DNA of 64,000 bases from Owenia fusiformis (Eukaryota; Annelida; Polychaeta; Sabellida; Oweniidae). Position numbers and translations under genes: made by a program. Shown here one piece after another: positions 22,380 to 33,789 of the stretch. The notes below the pieces were generated by a model, which worked only from the letters and a program-made list of their open reading frames with translations, made no database searches and was not told the DNA's origin. The stretch lies in contig CAIIXF020000001.1 of the NCBI GenBank assembly GCA_903813345.2, positions 20,293,915 to 20,357,914 of the forward strand, written 5' to 3'. The stretch's first letter is position 1. Every line of letters begins with the position of its first letter.

Positions 22380-23827
22380 CATTACATATCCATGTATAAG
22401 CTATTATACATGTTCTATTCAGTGTAACCATATTAAAACAACATTGGGTTTCAAGAAGATTCCATCACTCATTCCAAAATTTGAGGGTTGCATTTCTGGG
22501 GACAGCAGAGGGGGAACAGAAAGTTATATGAATGCAATTTGAACTCATACCAGTCATCTTAGGACAGAGGGTTGTTCCAAAAAAGAAAGTGTGGTACTGG
22601 GTACCCAACATCGTAGCAGCAAAGAGGACCACTTGACTTTTTAGAACAAATAGGCCTCTTTCAAATCTGGTTTTATCAATTGTTCATTTTGGGAGGAGAA
22701 ATTCAAAGAGCAAACTATGCATTATCTGGTTTTATTATATGCCCGGCCCATATGTATTCTAGATGCTTGTTGGCTTATTCATGGGCACATGATATGAAAT
22801 AGATGAACTAATTCCCTGGAAAGTCCTAAAACCCTGCTAACAGGGAAGATGAAATGTACTAATGACCAGTTACAGTGCTTTCAGTAGGCTTGTCCAAAAG
22901 TGCTTCCTTGGGACGGATTGATTTTCCAAAATTGCGCCCCCCCCCCTCTTAAAAGTGCGTCTCCATGAAAAAAGGTTCCCGGGAATTCAAAGTCACATTT
23001 TTGCACTGAACGAAAAAGATTGATGAAAAGTTTGCATCAGTTTTGTTATTTTTTGGCCCAGATCAGTGTTCTACACACGTCTAGTAGGTCATTAAATGAT
23101 GCAGATACCTTCATATGAAAGAGGTAACTAATATTCAACCATTAAATACCATTTTTTCGCGTATTTTAAAGCAATTTGCTATTGATTTTGATCGCTCAGA
23201 AAGTTTTATTAGGAGCAATCTCCGTAAGGTTCCATTCTTTGGTTCAGTTTTTTGCGCATGCGCAACAAATCCAGCAATTTGATTTTAAAATTATCAAGAC
23301 GCATGCGTGATTAATAATCGCGGCCAATCATAGGACTCATTCTGATTACCGCTCGGAAATCAACTACTAGTGATTGTCCTATCACATACCTCATACTATA
23401 TTGATCGGAAATCAACTTCCGGGAAAGAAACTCCGAAAGATAATTTTATTTCTTTTAGAAATAGAATATCCTTCGTTTATTTAGCGGATTTTGACTGAAT
23501 AAAAGATTGAAGGTAAGATCTTTATCAATCCATTCATCCAGAGATGATTTTTTGATATGACCTGCACTGCGTCCAAGTGACCCCTCATTTTCATTGTTTG
23601 GGGTCCCTATAATAAAAACCGGGTCCTCTCCATTATGGGACGGCGTTAATGAAAGCACAGAGTTAGGTCATGTGACCAGTCATTAGTACATTTTATCTTC
23701 CCTGCTCACTGGAATTATAGGAGTTAAGTGGCAAAAAGCCTTAAAGAGCCAAGAAGAACCTGTAAGCATTCAATACTGAAATTAAGACTAATTTTGTTTT
23801 GTTTACAGAACACATATGGGGTATATA

Positions 23828-23942
23828 ATAAAACAAATACTGACTGTCACATTTTCGGGAAATAGTGAAAAATTTTTACCCTTGGGAAAAATATTTTTCA
23901 CTATTTCCCTCAATGCTTGACAGTCATTATTTGTATAACAAC
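23828..23942. repeat. Hairpin abutting the CENPS exon 3 donor site
   Basis: AGGAAATAGTGAAAAAT-type sequence around 23860-23880 pairs with ATTTTTCACTATTTCCC around 23900. The outer parts, ACAAATACTGACTGTCA and TGACAGTCATTATTTGT, pair as well. The arms are about 50 bp around a loop of a few bases. In the pre-mRNA the stem begins within about 5 nt of the exon 3 splice donor (GTAAGT at 23941-23946). Confidence 0.65.
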
Positions 23943-23946
23943 TTAC

Positions 23947-24013
23947 CAGTTGAGGTGTAGTTCTTACTAACAGTTTCACATCATCACAATTTATTGTTGT
24001 TCGCCTAGCATGC
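23947..24013 (-). CDS. CENPS: CENPS exon 3, histone-fold loop and helix
   Basis: A 67-nt exon bounded by the acceptor ATCATTTTAG and the donor GTAAGT. It encodes (K)HARRTTINCDDVKLLVRTTPQL, matching the strongly conserved CENP-S segment (human HAKRTTINTEDVKLLARR). Phase is consistent with exon 2, the Lys codon being split across the junction. Confidence 0.92.
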
Positions 24014-24132
24014 CTAAAATGATTTCAAAAATATTCATAATTGCATGCATCAGTATACAAAATCAAAAAATTTGGATGATTTAACACTATTTTCAAACTG
24101 TACATTGATTGAACTTCAAATGATGCACATAC

Positions 24133-24299
24133 TTAGCAAAAAGTTCCAGGTCAGTTGTCCACTTCTGTAACTGTTTAAATGTGGCCTCTGCTAATATGTT
24201 CTTGAAATGCACAGAGAACTGGGTCCCATGAAAGTCCTCCTCCTCTTCAAACTTTGTACAACACTTGCCTACTCCATAGTGGATGGCAGCTTTCAATTT
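24133..24299 (-). CDS. CENPS: CENPS exon 2, histone-fold core
   Basis: A 167-nt exon after the acceptor CTTTACTTTCAG, with donor GTATGT. It begins KLKAAIHYGVGKCC, the signature of the first CENP-S helix, and runs through NILAEATFKQLQKWTTDLELFAK, the long central helix. CENPS pairs with CENP-X (MHF2) as a histone-fold tetramer. That tetramer serves the CENP-T-W-S-X kinetochore complex and the FANCM DNA-remodelling complex. An acidic EEEEDF insert lies in the first loop. Confidence 0.93.
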
Positions 24300-25039
24300 C
24301 TGAAAGTAAAGAATTGCAAAACTCTTATTTATAATGTTTAGAACATGCAGAAATATGAGTAAAGACATTAGAGTTATATCACATTGCATGGCTGTAGAGT
24401 AAGGCAATACATCTCCCCATACAGAGATTCTTTCTCATAGGCCCATGGTTGTTTATTCGAAAGAGGGGTGTATAATAAAGAATTTTCTCTCTTTCTAAAG
24501 GCCCAAAGGCATTTATTCAAGTGTCTCACAAGTGCTTTTAAATAAACATTCACTAGGCGAAACATTAGAGGAAAGTATTCTTAAACCTGCATATCACTTT
24601 ATAACGCTATCTTGGGTTGTTCTAGGGTCAACTGTAACATTTTGAGAAATATTGAAAGAATCAATATAAGTAAGTATGGATCAAATGATTATAGACTGCA
24701 TGATGAATTAAGGTCTCATGGCAGTTAAGAGCAAATGACAAAACGAAGAGATGACAAAAAACATAAGATAAAATATTTTTCTGACTGACCTACCCCAAAA
24801 AGAATTGAGTAAAATTTTAATGAAAAATAAAATAATCCTCCTACCTACCTACCCTAATCTGAAAATACATGGAGCAGGAAACAGGCATATATTTTTGTTT
24901 GGCCTTATTAGGATAATAGTGGTGGTTAATAGATATAATGTAATGGGTAGAAGTGCAACTCCTCTGGCAACATTTAAGTTTAGTGAACACCTTCAATAAG
25001 TCAAAACATCAGAAAGGATAACATAAAAAGAAATATAAC

Positions 25040-26644
25040 TTGATTCATGTATTTCCCGAAAAAAATCAAAATATTTCTGTGCTTAACCCCATAATACAGA
25101 TAAAAATTACTACCGTGGGTACTGGGCTCACATGGTGTTGCTCAAAAGTGAAAATAAAAAAGACTTGTATAATTTTTTGCAGATTTTTTGTGACAAAATT
25201 ATTTCATTCAACTACTCTTTACAAAGACATGGCTTTTTACAATGCAGGACACCTGAACTTATTTGTAAAGCTAGGAAATGGGCCAAAAGTGAATTTCCCG
25301 AGACAAAAATGGTGGCCATTTTGAAATTAAGCGAGATTTTGAAGCAGGAGTCACAGGTTTTTTTTTGTTTATTGACGTTGAACAAAATTATTTTAAATCG
25401 GGAATCCTATCTACAGAGGATTTAAAAAGTGTTGACAGAGGTTTAAAACTTGCCACTTTTTTGGACTGACTGAGAGACAGATGGACGAATCAATTTTAAC
25501 TAAAATGGCTGAAAATAAAAAAAACTGATATAATATTTTGCCGATTTTTTGTAACAAAATTATTTTATACAACTATTCTTTACAGTGACATGGCTTTTTA
25601 CAATGCAGGACAGCTGAAATTATTTGTAAAGCTAGGAAATGGGCCAGAAGTGAATTTCGCGAGACAAGAATGGTGACCATTTTGAAAATAGGCGAGCTTT
25701 TGAACCAAGAGTCAAAGGAGAGTTTTTTGTATTGATGTTGAACAAAATTAACTTAAAACAGGAATCCTATCGACAGAGGGTTTAAGGCAAATGGTCCAAA
25801 AGTGGATTTTGCGAGACAGATGGACAAATCAATGTTAACTAAAATGGCTGAAAATAAAAAAATGGATATAATTTTTTGCTGATTTTTCGTAACAAAATTA
25901 TTTCATACATCTACTCTTTACATTGACATGGATTTTTACAATGTAGGACACTTGAAATTATTTGTAAAGCTAGGAAATAGGTCAAAAGTGAATTTCACGA
26001 GACAAAAATGGCGGCCATTTTGAAAATAGGCGAGCTTTTGAGCCAGGAGTCATAGGGGAGTTTACTGTATTGATGTTGAACAGAAATAACTTAAAACAGG
26101 AATCCTATTAACAGAGGTTTTAAAACGTGCCACTGTTTTTGACGGAAAAGTGGATTTCACAAGTCAGATGGACAAATCAATGTTAACTAAAATGGCTGAA
26201 AATAAAAAAAAAGATATATTTTTTCGCTGATTTTTTGTAACAAAATTATTTCATAAATCTACTCTTTACATTGACACAGATTTTACAATGTAGGACACCT
26301 GAAATTATTTGTAAAGCTAGGAAATGGGTCAAAAGTGAATTTCGCGAGACAAAAATTGCGGCCATTTTGAAAATAGGCGAGCTTTTGAACCAGGAGTCAT
26401 AGGGGAGTTTTCTGTATTGATGTTGAACAGAAATAACTTAAAACAGGAATCCTATCGACAGAGGTTTTAAAACGTGCCAGTCAAAAGTGAATTTCGCGAG
26501 ACAAAAATGGCGGCCATTTTGAAAATAGGCGAGCTTTTGAACCAGGAGTCATAGGGGAGTTTTCTGTATTGATGTTGAACAGAAATAACTTAAAACAGGA
26601 ATCCTATCGACAGAGGTTTTAAAACGTGCCACTATTGTTGACGG

Positions 26645-26679
<35 letters not shown>

Positions 26680-26700
26680 GACAAGTGAGCGATTGCAAAA
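25040..26700. repeat. Tandem repeat, about 340-bp unit, ending in a GACGGACAGACA run
   Basis: Blocks containing GCTAGGAAATGGGCCAAAAG, GGCGGCCATTTTGAAAATAG and AACAGGAATCCTATCGACAG recur. The last motif sits near 25400, 25761, 26099, 26445 and 26599, giving spacings of 361, 338, 346 and 154. The final short spacing reflects a partial unit almost identical to its neighbour. The array ends at 26640-26700 in a tetranucleotide-like run and AAAGCTCACC. It lies in CENPS intron 1. The open frames inside it are spurious. Confidence 0.8.
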
Positions 26701-26789
26701 GCTCACCATGTGAGCTAAAAAACCAGATGGATAGCTGTCATTTCTAAGAATTGGATGTTCCCCAATATACTGAAGATCTGATGAGCCAG

Positions 26790-27260
26790 GAGGCTGTTTC
26801 TCGAAACTTATCAGGGCTCTCGCCAGGCTTTTAGACTGTGGCGCAGTACCACACTCTATTTAGCTCCCTCCACACCCTAATGGCAAATCATGACTGTTTC
26901 CACAGTCTAAACTTGACTAAATATATAATAATAGCATGTAAAAAGGATAAAACATAACATAAATATGATTTATCACGATTGAACGGTTATTCTGATGATG
27001 TTAGCACCACACCCTAAATATTTCCTGGTGAGGGGCCTGCTTATCGTTATTATGAATTGTTGATAGCATTTCTATGGACACTGCATGGTTAGTGGAACAC
27101 AGGACCCCCATTCTTACTCGTAAAATCAATCATGGATAACGAATCAGTTTAAATCATGACGTCATCGTGAATAGTTATCTTTCGAGAAACGGAAAAATCG
27201 TTATTAACAATTAAATTGATGATTCGCAAATAACGGAACTTTCTAGATACGGCCCCTGTT
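26790..27260. mobile_element. Degraded TIR element interrupted by a younger insertion
   Basis: The left end GGCTGTTTCTCGAAACTTAT and the right end AACTTTCTAGATACGGCC form an imperfect inverted repeat. Subterminal TCGTTATTA occurs near both ends. The left end is split by the element at 26812-27039. Superfamily unknown and boundaries approximate. Confidence 0.45.
26812..27039. mobile_element. 228-bp TIR element with 5-bp duplication CTTAT
   Basis: The ends CAGGGCTCTCGCCAGG and CCTGGTGAGGGGCCTG are inverted repeats, directly flanked by CTTAT (26807-26811, 27040-27044). It is inserted in the left end of the older element at 26790-27260. hAT-like CAGGG ends with a 5-bp duplication, as at 22174-22379. 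Non-coding. Confidence 0.7.
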
Positions 27261-27454
27261 TCTAAAACAATGATTGAATGCGTTGGACCATCACTGCACA
27301 GGCTACCGAGTAAAATTACCTACCACTCTCTGAATCAAAAATGGAGGTCTGTGTCCAGTATTTCCAGTTGTACCAAACAAAATATTGGACACGTTTCTAT
27401 CCTCTGATAATTGTAGAATTGATTTGTTCTGGACAACTCTAGCCTAGAGTTGAT

Positions 27455-28864
27455 CTACTATTTTTTTCAAGGCCTGTCTGCGTCGCTAACATGCTAAATA
27501 TAAGAGTTAGCTGACGTTTGGGAGTCTGACTTACCTTCTAAAGGTTAGAACCCGAATCTTAATGAAACCATATCACCTTTGTTCCGTCAACCATGGAGCA
27601 TTTGCCACAACATCCAAGAGGTAAATCATGGATCGAGAAAATGAATGATTTCCTTGTAAGTTCCGGAAGTTTCAATACGAAAAATTACCGAACATATGTG
27701 AAAACCGAATATTTGTTCGTTGTTTTGGTCTAAATTATAAAGCATCACCAACAGGTCTTTCTCTATTAATCGACTAATACAGCAGACGGCTCATATTTCT
27801 ACAGTGCTGGTATATATTAATTGATTAGTCGTTTTATTGCCATATTTTCTTGAATTTTAACATTTAATGTCCCAAACTCACACAAACTGCAGAAAAGTAT
27901 ACACCATAAATCATATATACCAAAATGAGTGTCTCCAAGGCTTCACACCAGCGTATGCATAGTTCATTTGTCACGAGTTTGAGCTGAAATTTCGCCAAAA
28001 TGAAGTAGGCTCAGGGTAGTCTCTGCCAGGTTTGTTTATTGTGGTAAGCTTGTAAGTGCTCAGAAGCAAATAATTCATGTGCGCAAAATAATCAAATAAT
28101 CTGATTGGTTAAAACTTTGCTGCACATGCGCACAATATATGCCATGTTTTTTCTAGTGATTTCGTTTCGTTTCATGGAGTTTGCGTTTCAGTGTAACTTC
28201 CGCAAAAATGGCGGACCATGAACAGAATTAATAGGTAAAATCACTTCGTAATTTCAAGAGAACTTTTTACCTATAATAGCAAAACTTTTGTTTTATTTGT
28301 GCATTCTATCTATCAGATAAGAGTCTCAGGGGTATGTAGGCAAATTTATTTTGGTAGGAGCACTCTAGTTTAGTTTGTAAACGCACCCTTAATTATTATA
28401 TATCAGCACTGTACGTAGCATTTCATTCAGACCAATAGTGGGAGTGTAGATCACGCAGTTTCGTTCGTTGCGTACTTCACTTGAAATTGGTAATTTTTAA
28501 TATTAACTACTTCACTTAGCTTGGCGGATGTAGAACATTGCTTAATATTCTTTTAATTTTCACACCAGACATGCTTGGTTGACACGTCAACAAAGTAAAG
28601 TTCAAGGGTCAATGCGTTATTTCGTGATAACTACAACGCCTTCCCGGAAGTCAACATTGATGAAAAATGAAAAAGTCGGAAAAGCATTTACGCTAATTTC
28701 TATCAAATGCTATGTTTATGCATCATCATCGACGCAACAAAGGTGATATAGTTTCATTAAGATTCGGGTTCTAACCTTTAGAAGGTAAGTCAGACTCCCA
28801 AACGTCAGCTAACTCTTATATTTAGCATGTTAGCGACGCAGACAGGCCTTGAAAAAAATAGTAG
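27455..28864. repeat. 1.4-kb structure with near-identical 129-bp inverted ends
   Basis: Arms 27455-27583 and 28736-28864 are reverse complements with a single mismatch that I can find. Each contains CTTTAGAAGGTAAGTCAGAC, which looks like a 5' splice site when read outward from the spacer. No target duplication is obvious. The spacer includes a plus-strand ATG in good context at 27593, followed by 21 open codons and a GTAAGT. It lies in CENPS intron 1. Confidence 0.7.
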
Positions 28865-29238
28865 GCTACAAGCTTACTCTGTTCCGCTTCCGATGCCTTT
28901 AGATTTGACTAAGAAAGTGATTCCAAAAGAAGTCTGCACGGAAACGGACAAGAATCCACCTCGTATGCAACTACCAGATGTATCTTAAACACAATATCAG
29001 TTAATAGTTGTAGAAATAGCAATATTTACCGTAGAATATTGATGTTTTTCTTCCTATTTTCAACTAGGAAGATTCAGTGTTCTTCTGACCTTGACCTTGG
29101 ATTTCGTAATTTTCACAAATATAAATCTAGACTATTTCCTTATTCTAACGCATTCAATCATTACCATTAATCTAATATGTTTATTAAGGTTCTTTATACT
29201 ATCATCTATATTAATACTGATTATAATGAACAAATTAC

Positions 29239-29283
29239 CTGTCGTATTGCTAGATTCTCGTACTGTTCTCCTTCATTTGCCAT
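29239..29283 (-). CDS. CENPS: CENPS exon 1, start codon
   Basis: The 45-nt coding part encodes MANEGEQYENLAIRQ and ends at donor GTAATT. It joins exon 2 in phase 0 to give ...AIRQ-KLKAAIHYG, the same layout as human CENPS, whose short acidic N-terminus precedes RLKAAVHY. The main ATG has a purine at -3 and G at +4. An out-of-frame ATG lies 5 nt upstream in poor context and opens a 12-codon overlapping frame, so leaky scanning is likely. Total protein is 126 residues against about 138 in human. Confidence 0.82.
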
Positions 29284-29292
29284 TTCATTGAA

Positions 29293-29300
29293 TTTGGCGC
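29293..29300. promoter_or_regulatory. E2F-type site beside the CENPS start
   Basis: TTTGGCGC, a perfect match to the E2F consensus TTTSSCGC, lies 10 bp upstream of the CENPS start codon. E2F control would suit a kinetochore and DNA-repair gene. A single short motif is weak evidence. Confidence 0.4.
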
Positions 29301-29488
29301 TCGGAAAATCTAAAACACAAACTCGGTGGCAAACATGACACGCCACGCACTAAATCCAAGTCTCGAACCCCGGGGAGCAACCACGGACTTTTAATTACCA
29401 TTTGAGCCTGTCAGCGGCGAAACCAGGATCTAAAAAATAGACAAACGAGGCAAATTTAAGAGGACTCATCTCTACTAGCCGCAGAGCT

Positions 29489-31350
29489 GTCAAGTGTCCC
29501 GCGAATGGCGGGATTATCCCGCTAATTCGATCAAAATTAGGCTAATTCGCGTGTCCCGCAATGTCCCGCGAAGTCCCGCAAATGTGGCTTTCGACCTCCG
29601 CGAATTTCCGAAATTGTTGCAATCCCCTATATGGTGATTATCTAATCTTATATAAGAAGCTAAGTTTTTGCACTTTTGAGGAGTAAAGTTTACCTAATTT
29701 TAAGTACCTAGCATGCTGTTGTTTGGTATCAAAATAAAGAGGAAGGGTTCAACTTTCATTTTAATTACGACAATAGGGATGTAGGTCACAAATAGTTCCA
29801 ACGTTGGCCTTTTTACTATCCGTGTGGCCTTCACCTCAGAACTGAGCAAATGTTAGCAAACGTGAGTTACAATAAATGGACGCTGATATCTAGAAAGGGT
29901 TTGTAGAAAAAACTGGGTACCGGGTAGTAAATCCTCCATGCTGGGTTCAAACTTGGTACCCGTTACCCGGTCAAAAAACGGGTAAGCTTACCCAAAAACA
30001 AAAAATATACGAGTATAACATAATTAGATTATCAGAAAACGTGTAAGATTTGTTTTGAATTTACAAAAATGTGTGTAACATCCTTCAAAATTGAGCTAGA
30101 AGCTTCAAATAAAAAGCATATTTTAAGGCTCTTTTCTTCCTCTATCGTCATGACCATATTTTCATTGGTTATGGGGGGGGGGAGTGCGATCGCACCATCG
30201 CACCCTCTCCTGGCTACGCCTATGACATTGTAAGACATAACAATTTAGTGGACAATTCAGTGGACATTTTGTCGACAGTTGGGATAACTTAAATTATGAT
30301 TAATAATCAAAATCTTACACATTGCATCATGTAAATTAACACACGTCACCTCTCTGCTAAAGCAACGATAGCAATTTACAGATTTAAATCATTATCAAAA
30401 CAATTCACGTACCAACATACGAACTATTGAAAATAGAGTAAAATTGATTTGCCTTGTTATTCAAATCGTCTTACAATGTCATTGGCGTAGCCAGGAGAGG
30501 GTGTGATGGTGCGATCGCACCCCCCCCCCCCTTCATTACCAATGGAAATATGACCATGATGATAGAGGAAGAAAAGAGGCTTAAAATGCTTTGTATTTGA
30601 AGCTTCTATCTCAATTTTGAAGGAAGTTACATACATTTTTGTAAATTCAAAACAAATCTTACACGTTTTCTAATGATCTAATTATGTTGTATATTCGTAT
30701 ATTTCGTTTTTTGGGTACCGGATTTTTTCGACCGGGTACCAAGTTTGAACCCAGCATTGAGGATTTACTACCCGGTACCCGGTTTTTTCTACAAACCCTA
30801 TCTAGAAAAGTAACCTCATTCCCTATAATTTGATGTAGATTAATCGAAACCCTATACCATGGGCTTTCAAATGAAATAATATTTCTATGCGTATTTTGTG
30901 AAGTTATGTTGACGTTTATTTAAGTTACAATGTAACGGTGCATTATATTTGATTAATTATCAGTATCTGAAAGTTTGATTTAAGTACTTTTACACGCTTT
31001 TACATTAGTCCAAATCACGCAAATCCCTTGGATGTCCCGGGACATCCTGCAAATTTAGGTGGATGTCCCGCGAAATCCCGCAAATTTAGGGCACTTTTTC
31101 TAGAAAATCTGTCCCTCTATGAAGTTTTTGCTGGTAAACCTGTTAACTGTCCCGCAATTAGGGTGTTTGTCCCTCGAATGGTCCCGCGAAATCCCGCGAA
31201 TTTGATAAAAAAAAATTGGCCTATAAGCGCAATCACGCAAATCCCTTAAATGTCCCGCGAAATCCCGCGAATTTAGAAGATGTCCCGCAAAATCCCGCGA
31301 ATTTTGGGCACTGGGTCTAAAAAATCTGTCCCGCGAGAAAATCTTTGGGG
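29489..31350. repeat. Block of TGTCCCGCGAAATCCCGC motifs split by a hAT element
   Basis: Variants of TGTCCCGCGAAATCCCGCGA occur in clusters at 29495-29590 and 31010-31340. The outermost CTGTCAA (29489) and TTGACAG (about 31350) could be termini of one element. The hAT-type insertion at 29896-30799 interrupts it, leaving about 0.95 kb of host element. No coding potential and no confirmed target duplication. Confidence 0.45.
29896..30799. mobile_element. hAT-type foldback element, 8-bp duplication ATCTAGAA
   Basis: The ends AGGGTTTGTAGAAAAAACTG and CCGGTTTTTTCTACAAACCCT-type sequence begin arms of about 340 bp around a 235-bp spacer. A perfect 8-bp ATCTAGAA flanks it (29888-29895, 30800-30807). 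Eight-base duplications with T at position 2, TA in the middle and A at position 7 are typical of hAT elements. Arms contain GGTACCGGGTAGTAAATCCT and GCGATCGCACC. A poly-G/poly-C run sits at the same place in both arms. Non-coding. Confidence 0.82.
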
Positions 31351-31467
31351 GTTGACAGTACTGTAGCCGATTTTGGGGTACCGTGAATGCCGGGGGGGGG
31401 GGGGGTAAACATTTTGTATAGGAGCGTGCCGCTGATATTCGAAAATAGCCTAGGCTAGTACATGTAA

Positions 31468-33750
31468 GGGAACCTGGGGCAAAACGGCCCGTAAGTTAAA
31501 TTTTAAGTTGTTCCGTATGGGGTATTTTCTTATCTGTCAATCATCGCGCACTTTATTAATGGGTTGTGGTTTACATTTTTCGAGTCTTTTATACTTGCCT
31601 AGGACTATCTTCGATGATTTATCAATGGTCAAAAATAATATCGGGATTGGAGCAAAACGGCCCAAGGGTGGGGCAAAACGGCCCACCCTCTGTTACTAGG
31701 GCTTTAAAACCAAGATTAATCAATTACACGACTCGTCCACAGACATCTTATCTCCGACGTTTTTACATTTGACAGCATTTTTAACCCCTACCAGTTCTAC
31801 TCATTGTGTCGGAAGGAAATAAGGTATAAACCAAATGTTAAAATCTTTCAATTTCAATTTCAATTTATTAAATATATATGCATACAACAATACAAAGATG
31901 ATGAAGGGAGCGAGACACCACTGAAAGTTGTATGGTGCCCCTATAACAATAAAAGATTCATATGAGTTAGCATCATGAAGATTATGAAAAGCAAGGGTCC
32001 TAAAATTGAGCCTTGGGGAAAGCCACATGATATCGTTTGTTTGTTGGATGAATTAATATTGTTATATGTCACATATTGTTTACGGTTGGATAAGTAATTT
32101 TTAAACCATTGGTGAGGAGATACTACGAATACCATAAAAATCCATTTTTGTAATAAAATGTCGTGATCTAGGGTATCGAAAGCTTTATACAGGTCTAGGA
32201 ATAGTCCAATACAATGAGTTTTAGCTTCAAGAAAAGTTCTTATTTTTCAACAAAATTCAAAATGGCCATAGAAGTAGATCGATTTTTCCTAAATCCATAT
32301 TGCGGTTTGTAGAGGATCTTGTATTTTTCGAGATATTTAGAAAGTCTATTATACATCAGTCTTTCAAGAAGTTTTGAAAAAATAGAGAGCAAAGATATTG
32401 GTCTGTAATTAGAAAACTGATCTTTTTTCCCTTTTTTAAAAATTGGGATAACCTTAGCAACTTTTAAAGAGTTGGGAAAGAGTCCTTTGGTAAAAGATAA
32501 GTTGAAAATGTGAGTAAGAGGGAAAACAACTGCTTCACCACATGTTTTTATGAGTTTGGGTTTAATGTCATCATCACCTGATGCAGAGTCCTTCAGCTCC
32601 TTAATAAGTTTGGAAAGTTCAAAATGAGTTACAGGTGACAAAAACATAGAGTTAACATTTCGTTTTAGTTTACTCATAAGCTCAGCAGGCGATTTATCAG
32701 CATTTCCTATCTTTTTAGCCAAGTTAGCACCGACAGAGGCAAAATCTTCATTGAAAGTATTTGAAATTTTTGTATCATCAGATATTTTCAAATTAGATAT
32801 AGGACAAACAAAAGAGTCGCATAAATTAAGATTTTTCTTTTTTCTGGCTAGAATTTCATTAAGTGAGTTCCAGTTTTTTTTATATTGTTTCTAGCATTAG
32901 CTTTTTTATCAGAGTAATACAGTTTTTCAGAATGTTTTAATATTTGTTTAAATTTTTTCTTGTATAATTTATATTCTTTGAGTTTATCTGGAGCAGGATT
33001 TTTTAGATATTGTTTTAGAATGTTTTAATATTTGTTTAAATATTTTCTTGTATAATTTATATTCTTTGAGTTTATCTGGAGCAGGATTTTTTAGATATTG
33101 TTTGTACATTTTGTTTTTCTTTTTAGATGAAATTACAATACCTACAGTTATCCAGGGTTTGGAGTTGTTCTTTATCATTTTAATTGTTTTAGTTGAAATT
33201 GGAAAACTATCATTGTACTTAGTTTCGAGCAGGGTCTTGAAATTGGAGCAGGCAAGGTCTGGACTGGTGGTCTCATTTAGTACACTTTCCCAGTTGGTGT
33301 TTTCTAATGATTGTTATATTTATATATGATATCAATTATTCTTGTATAATAAGATTTTTGTATGTTATAACATGTGTGGGCCGTTTTGCCCCAGAGACAT
33401 GTGCATTTTCAAATAGACGTCATTTTAATTTACCTAATATTTGAAACTCGAAATTTTGACAAATAAAGAATAAATATACTCTATGTAAAATGTTAATTCA
33501 AATTCAAAATGATATTCTATTGTTGCCGGATTTTTTAGAGATTCTCGTGGGAGGGGTAATTTGCAAAAAAAAGAGAGTGAAAAGTAGAATTACCTCTTAT
33601 GTAAGGCGAGACGCTGCCAGATTAAAAAAGGGCGGTCGAAAAGGTGACGGAAATTCGATTATGTGACTTTTGAAGAACCATCCTTTTATAGTTCAAAAGA
33701 TATTTCGATGGGCCACTTTGCCCCATAGGGCCGTTTTGCCCCATGTTCCC
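31468..33750. mobile_element. TAA-flanked PIF/Harbinger-like element
   Basis: The ends GGGAACCTGGGGCAAAACGG and CCGTTTTGCCCCATGTTCCC are inverted repeats, flanked by TAA on both sides (31465-31467, 33751-33753), as for PIF/Harbinger insertions. The GGGGCAAAACGGCCC motif recurs inside near 31660, 31680, 33385 and 33710. No transposase is visible. Most of the interior is a degraded LINE. Confidence 0.65.
31849..33310 (-). mobile_element. Degraded CR1/L2/Jockey-group LINE
   Basis: A 183-codon frame at 32240-32791 holds the first part of a reverse transcriptase: NYRPISLLSIFSKLLERLMY, then YKPQYGFRKNRSTSMAI. Later RT sequence (GFPQGSILGPLLF) is in another frame at 31941-32135. An upstream fragment with KPWITVGIVISSKKKNKMY (32984-33178) is the linker usually found before the RT. 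An 80-bp segment near 32945-33090 is tandemly duplicated. The 3' end carries short TTGAAA repeats rather than poly(A). It is truncated at both protein ends and interrupted by frameshifts, so inactive. Confidence 0.8.
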
Positions 33751-33789
33751 TAAGCTTACCCGCATCTAGGTTTATTTTCTCTAAAAATG

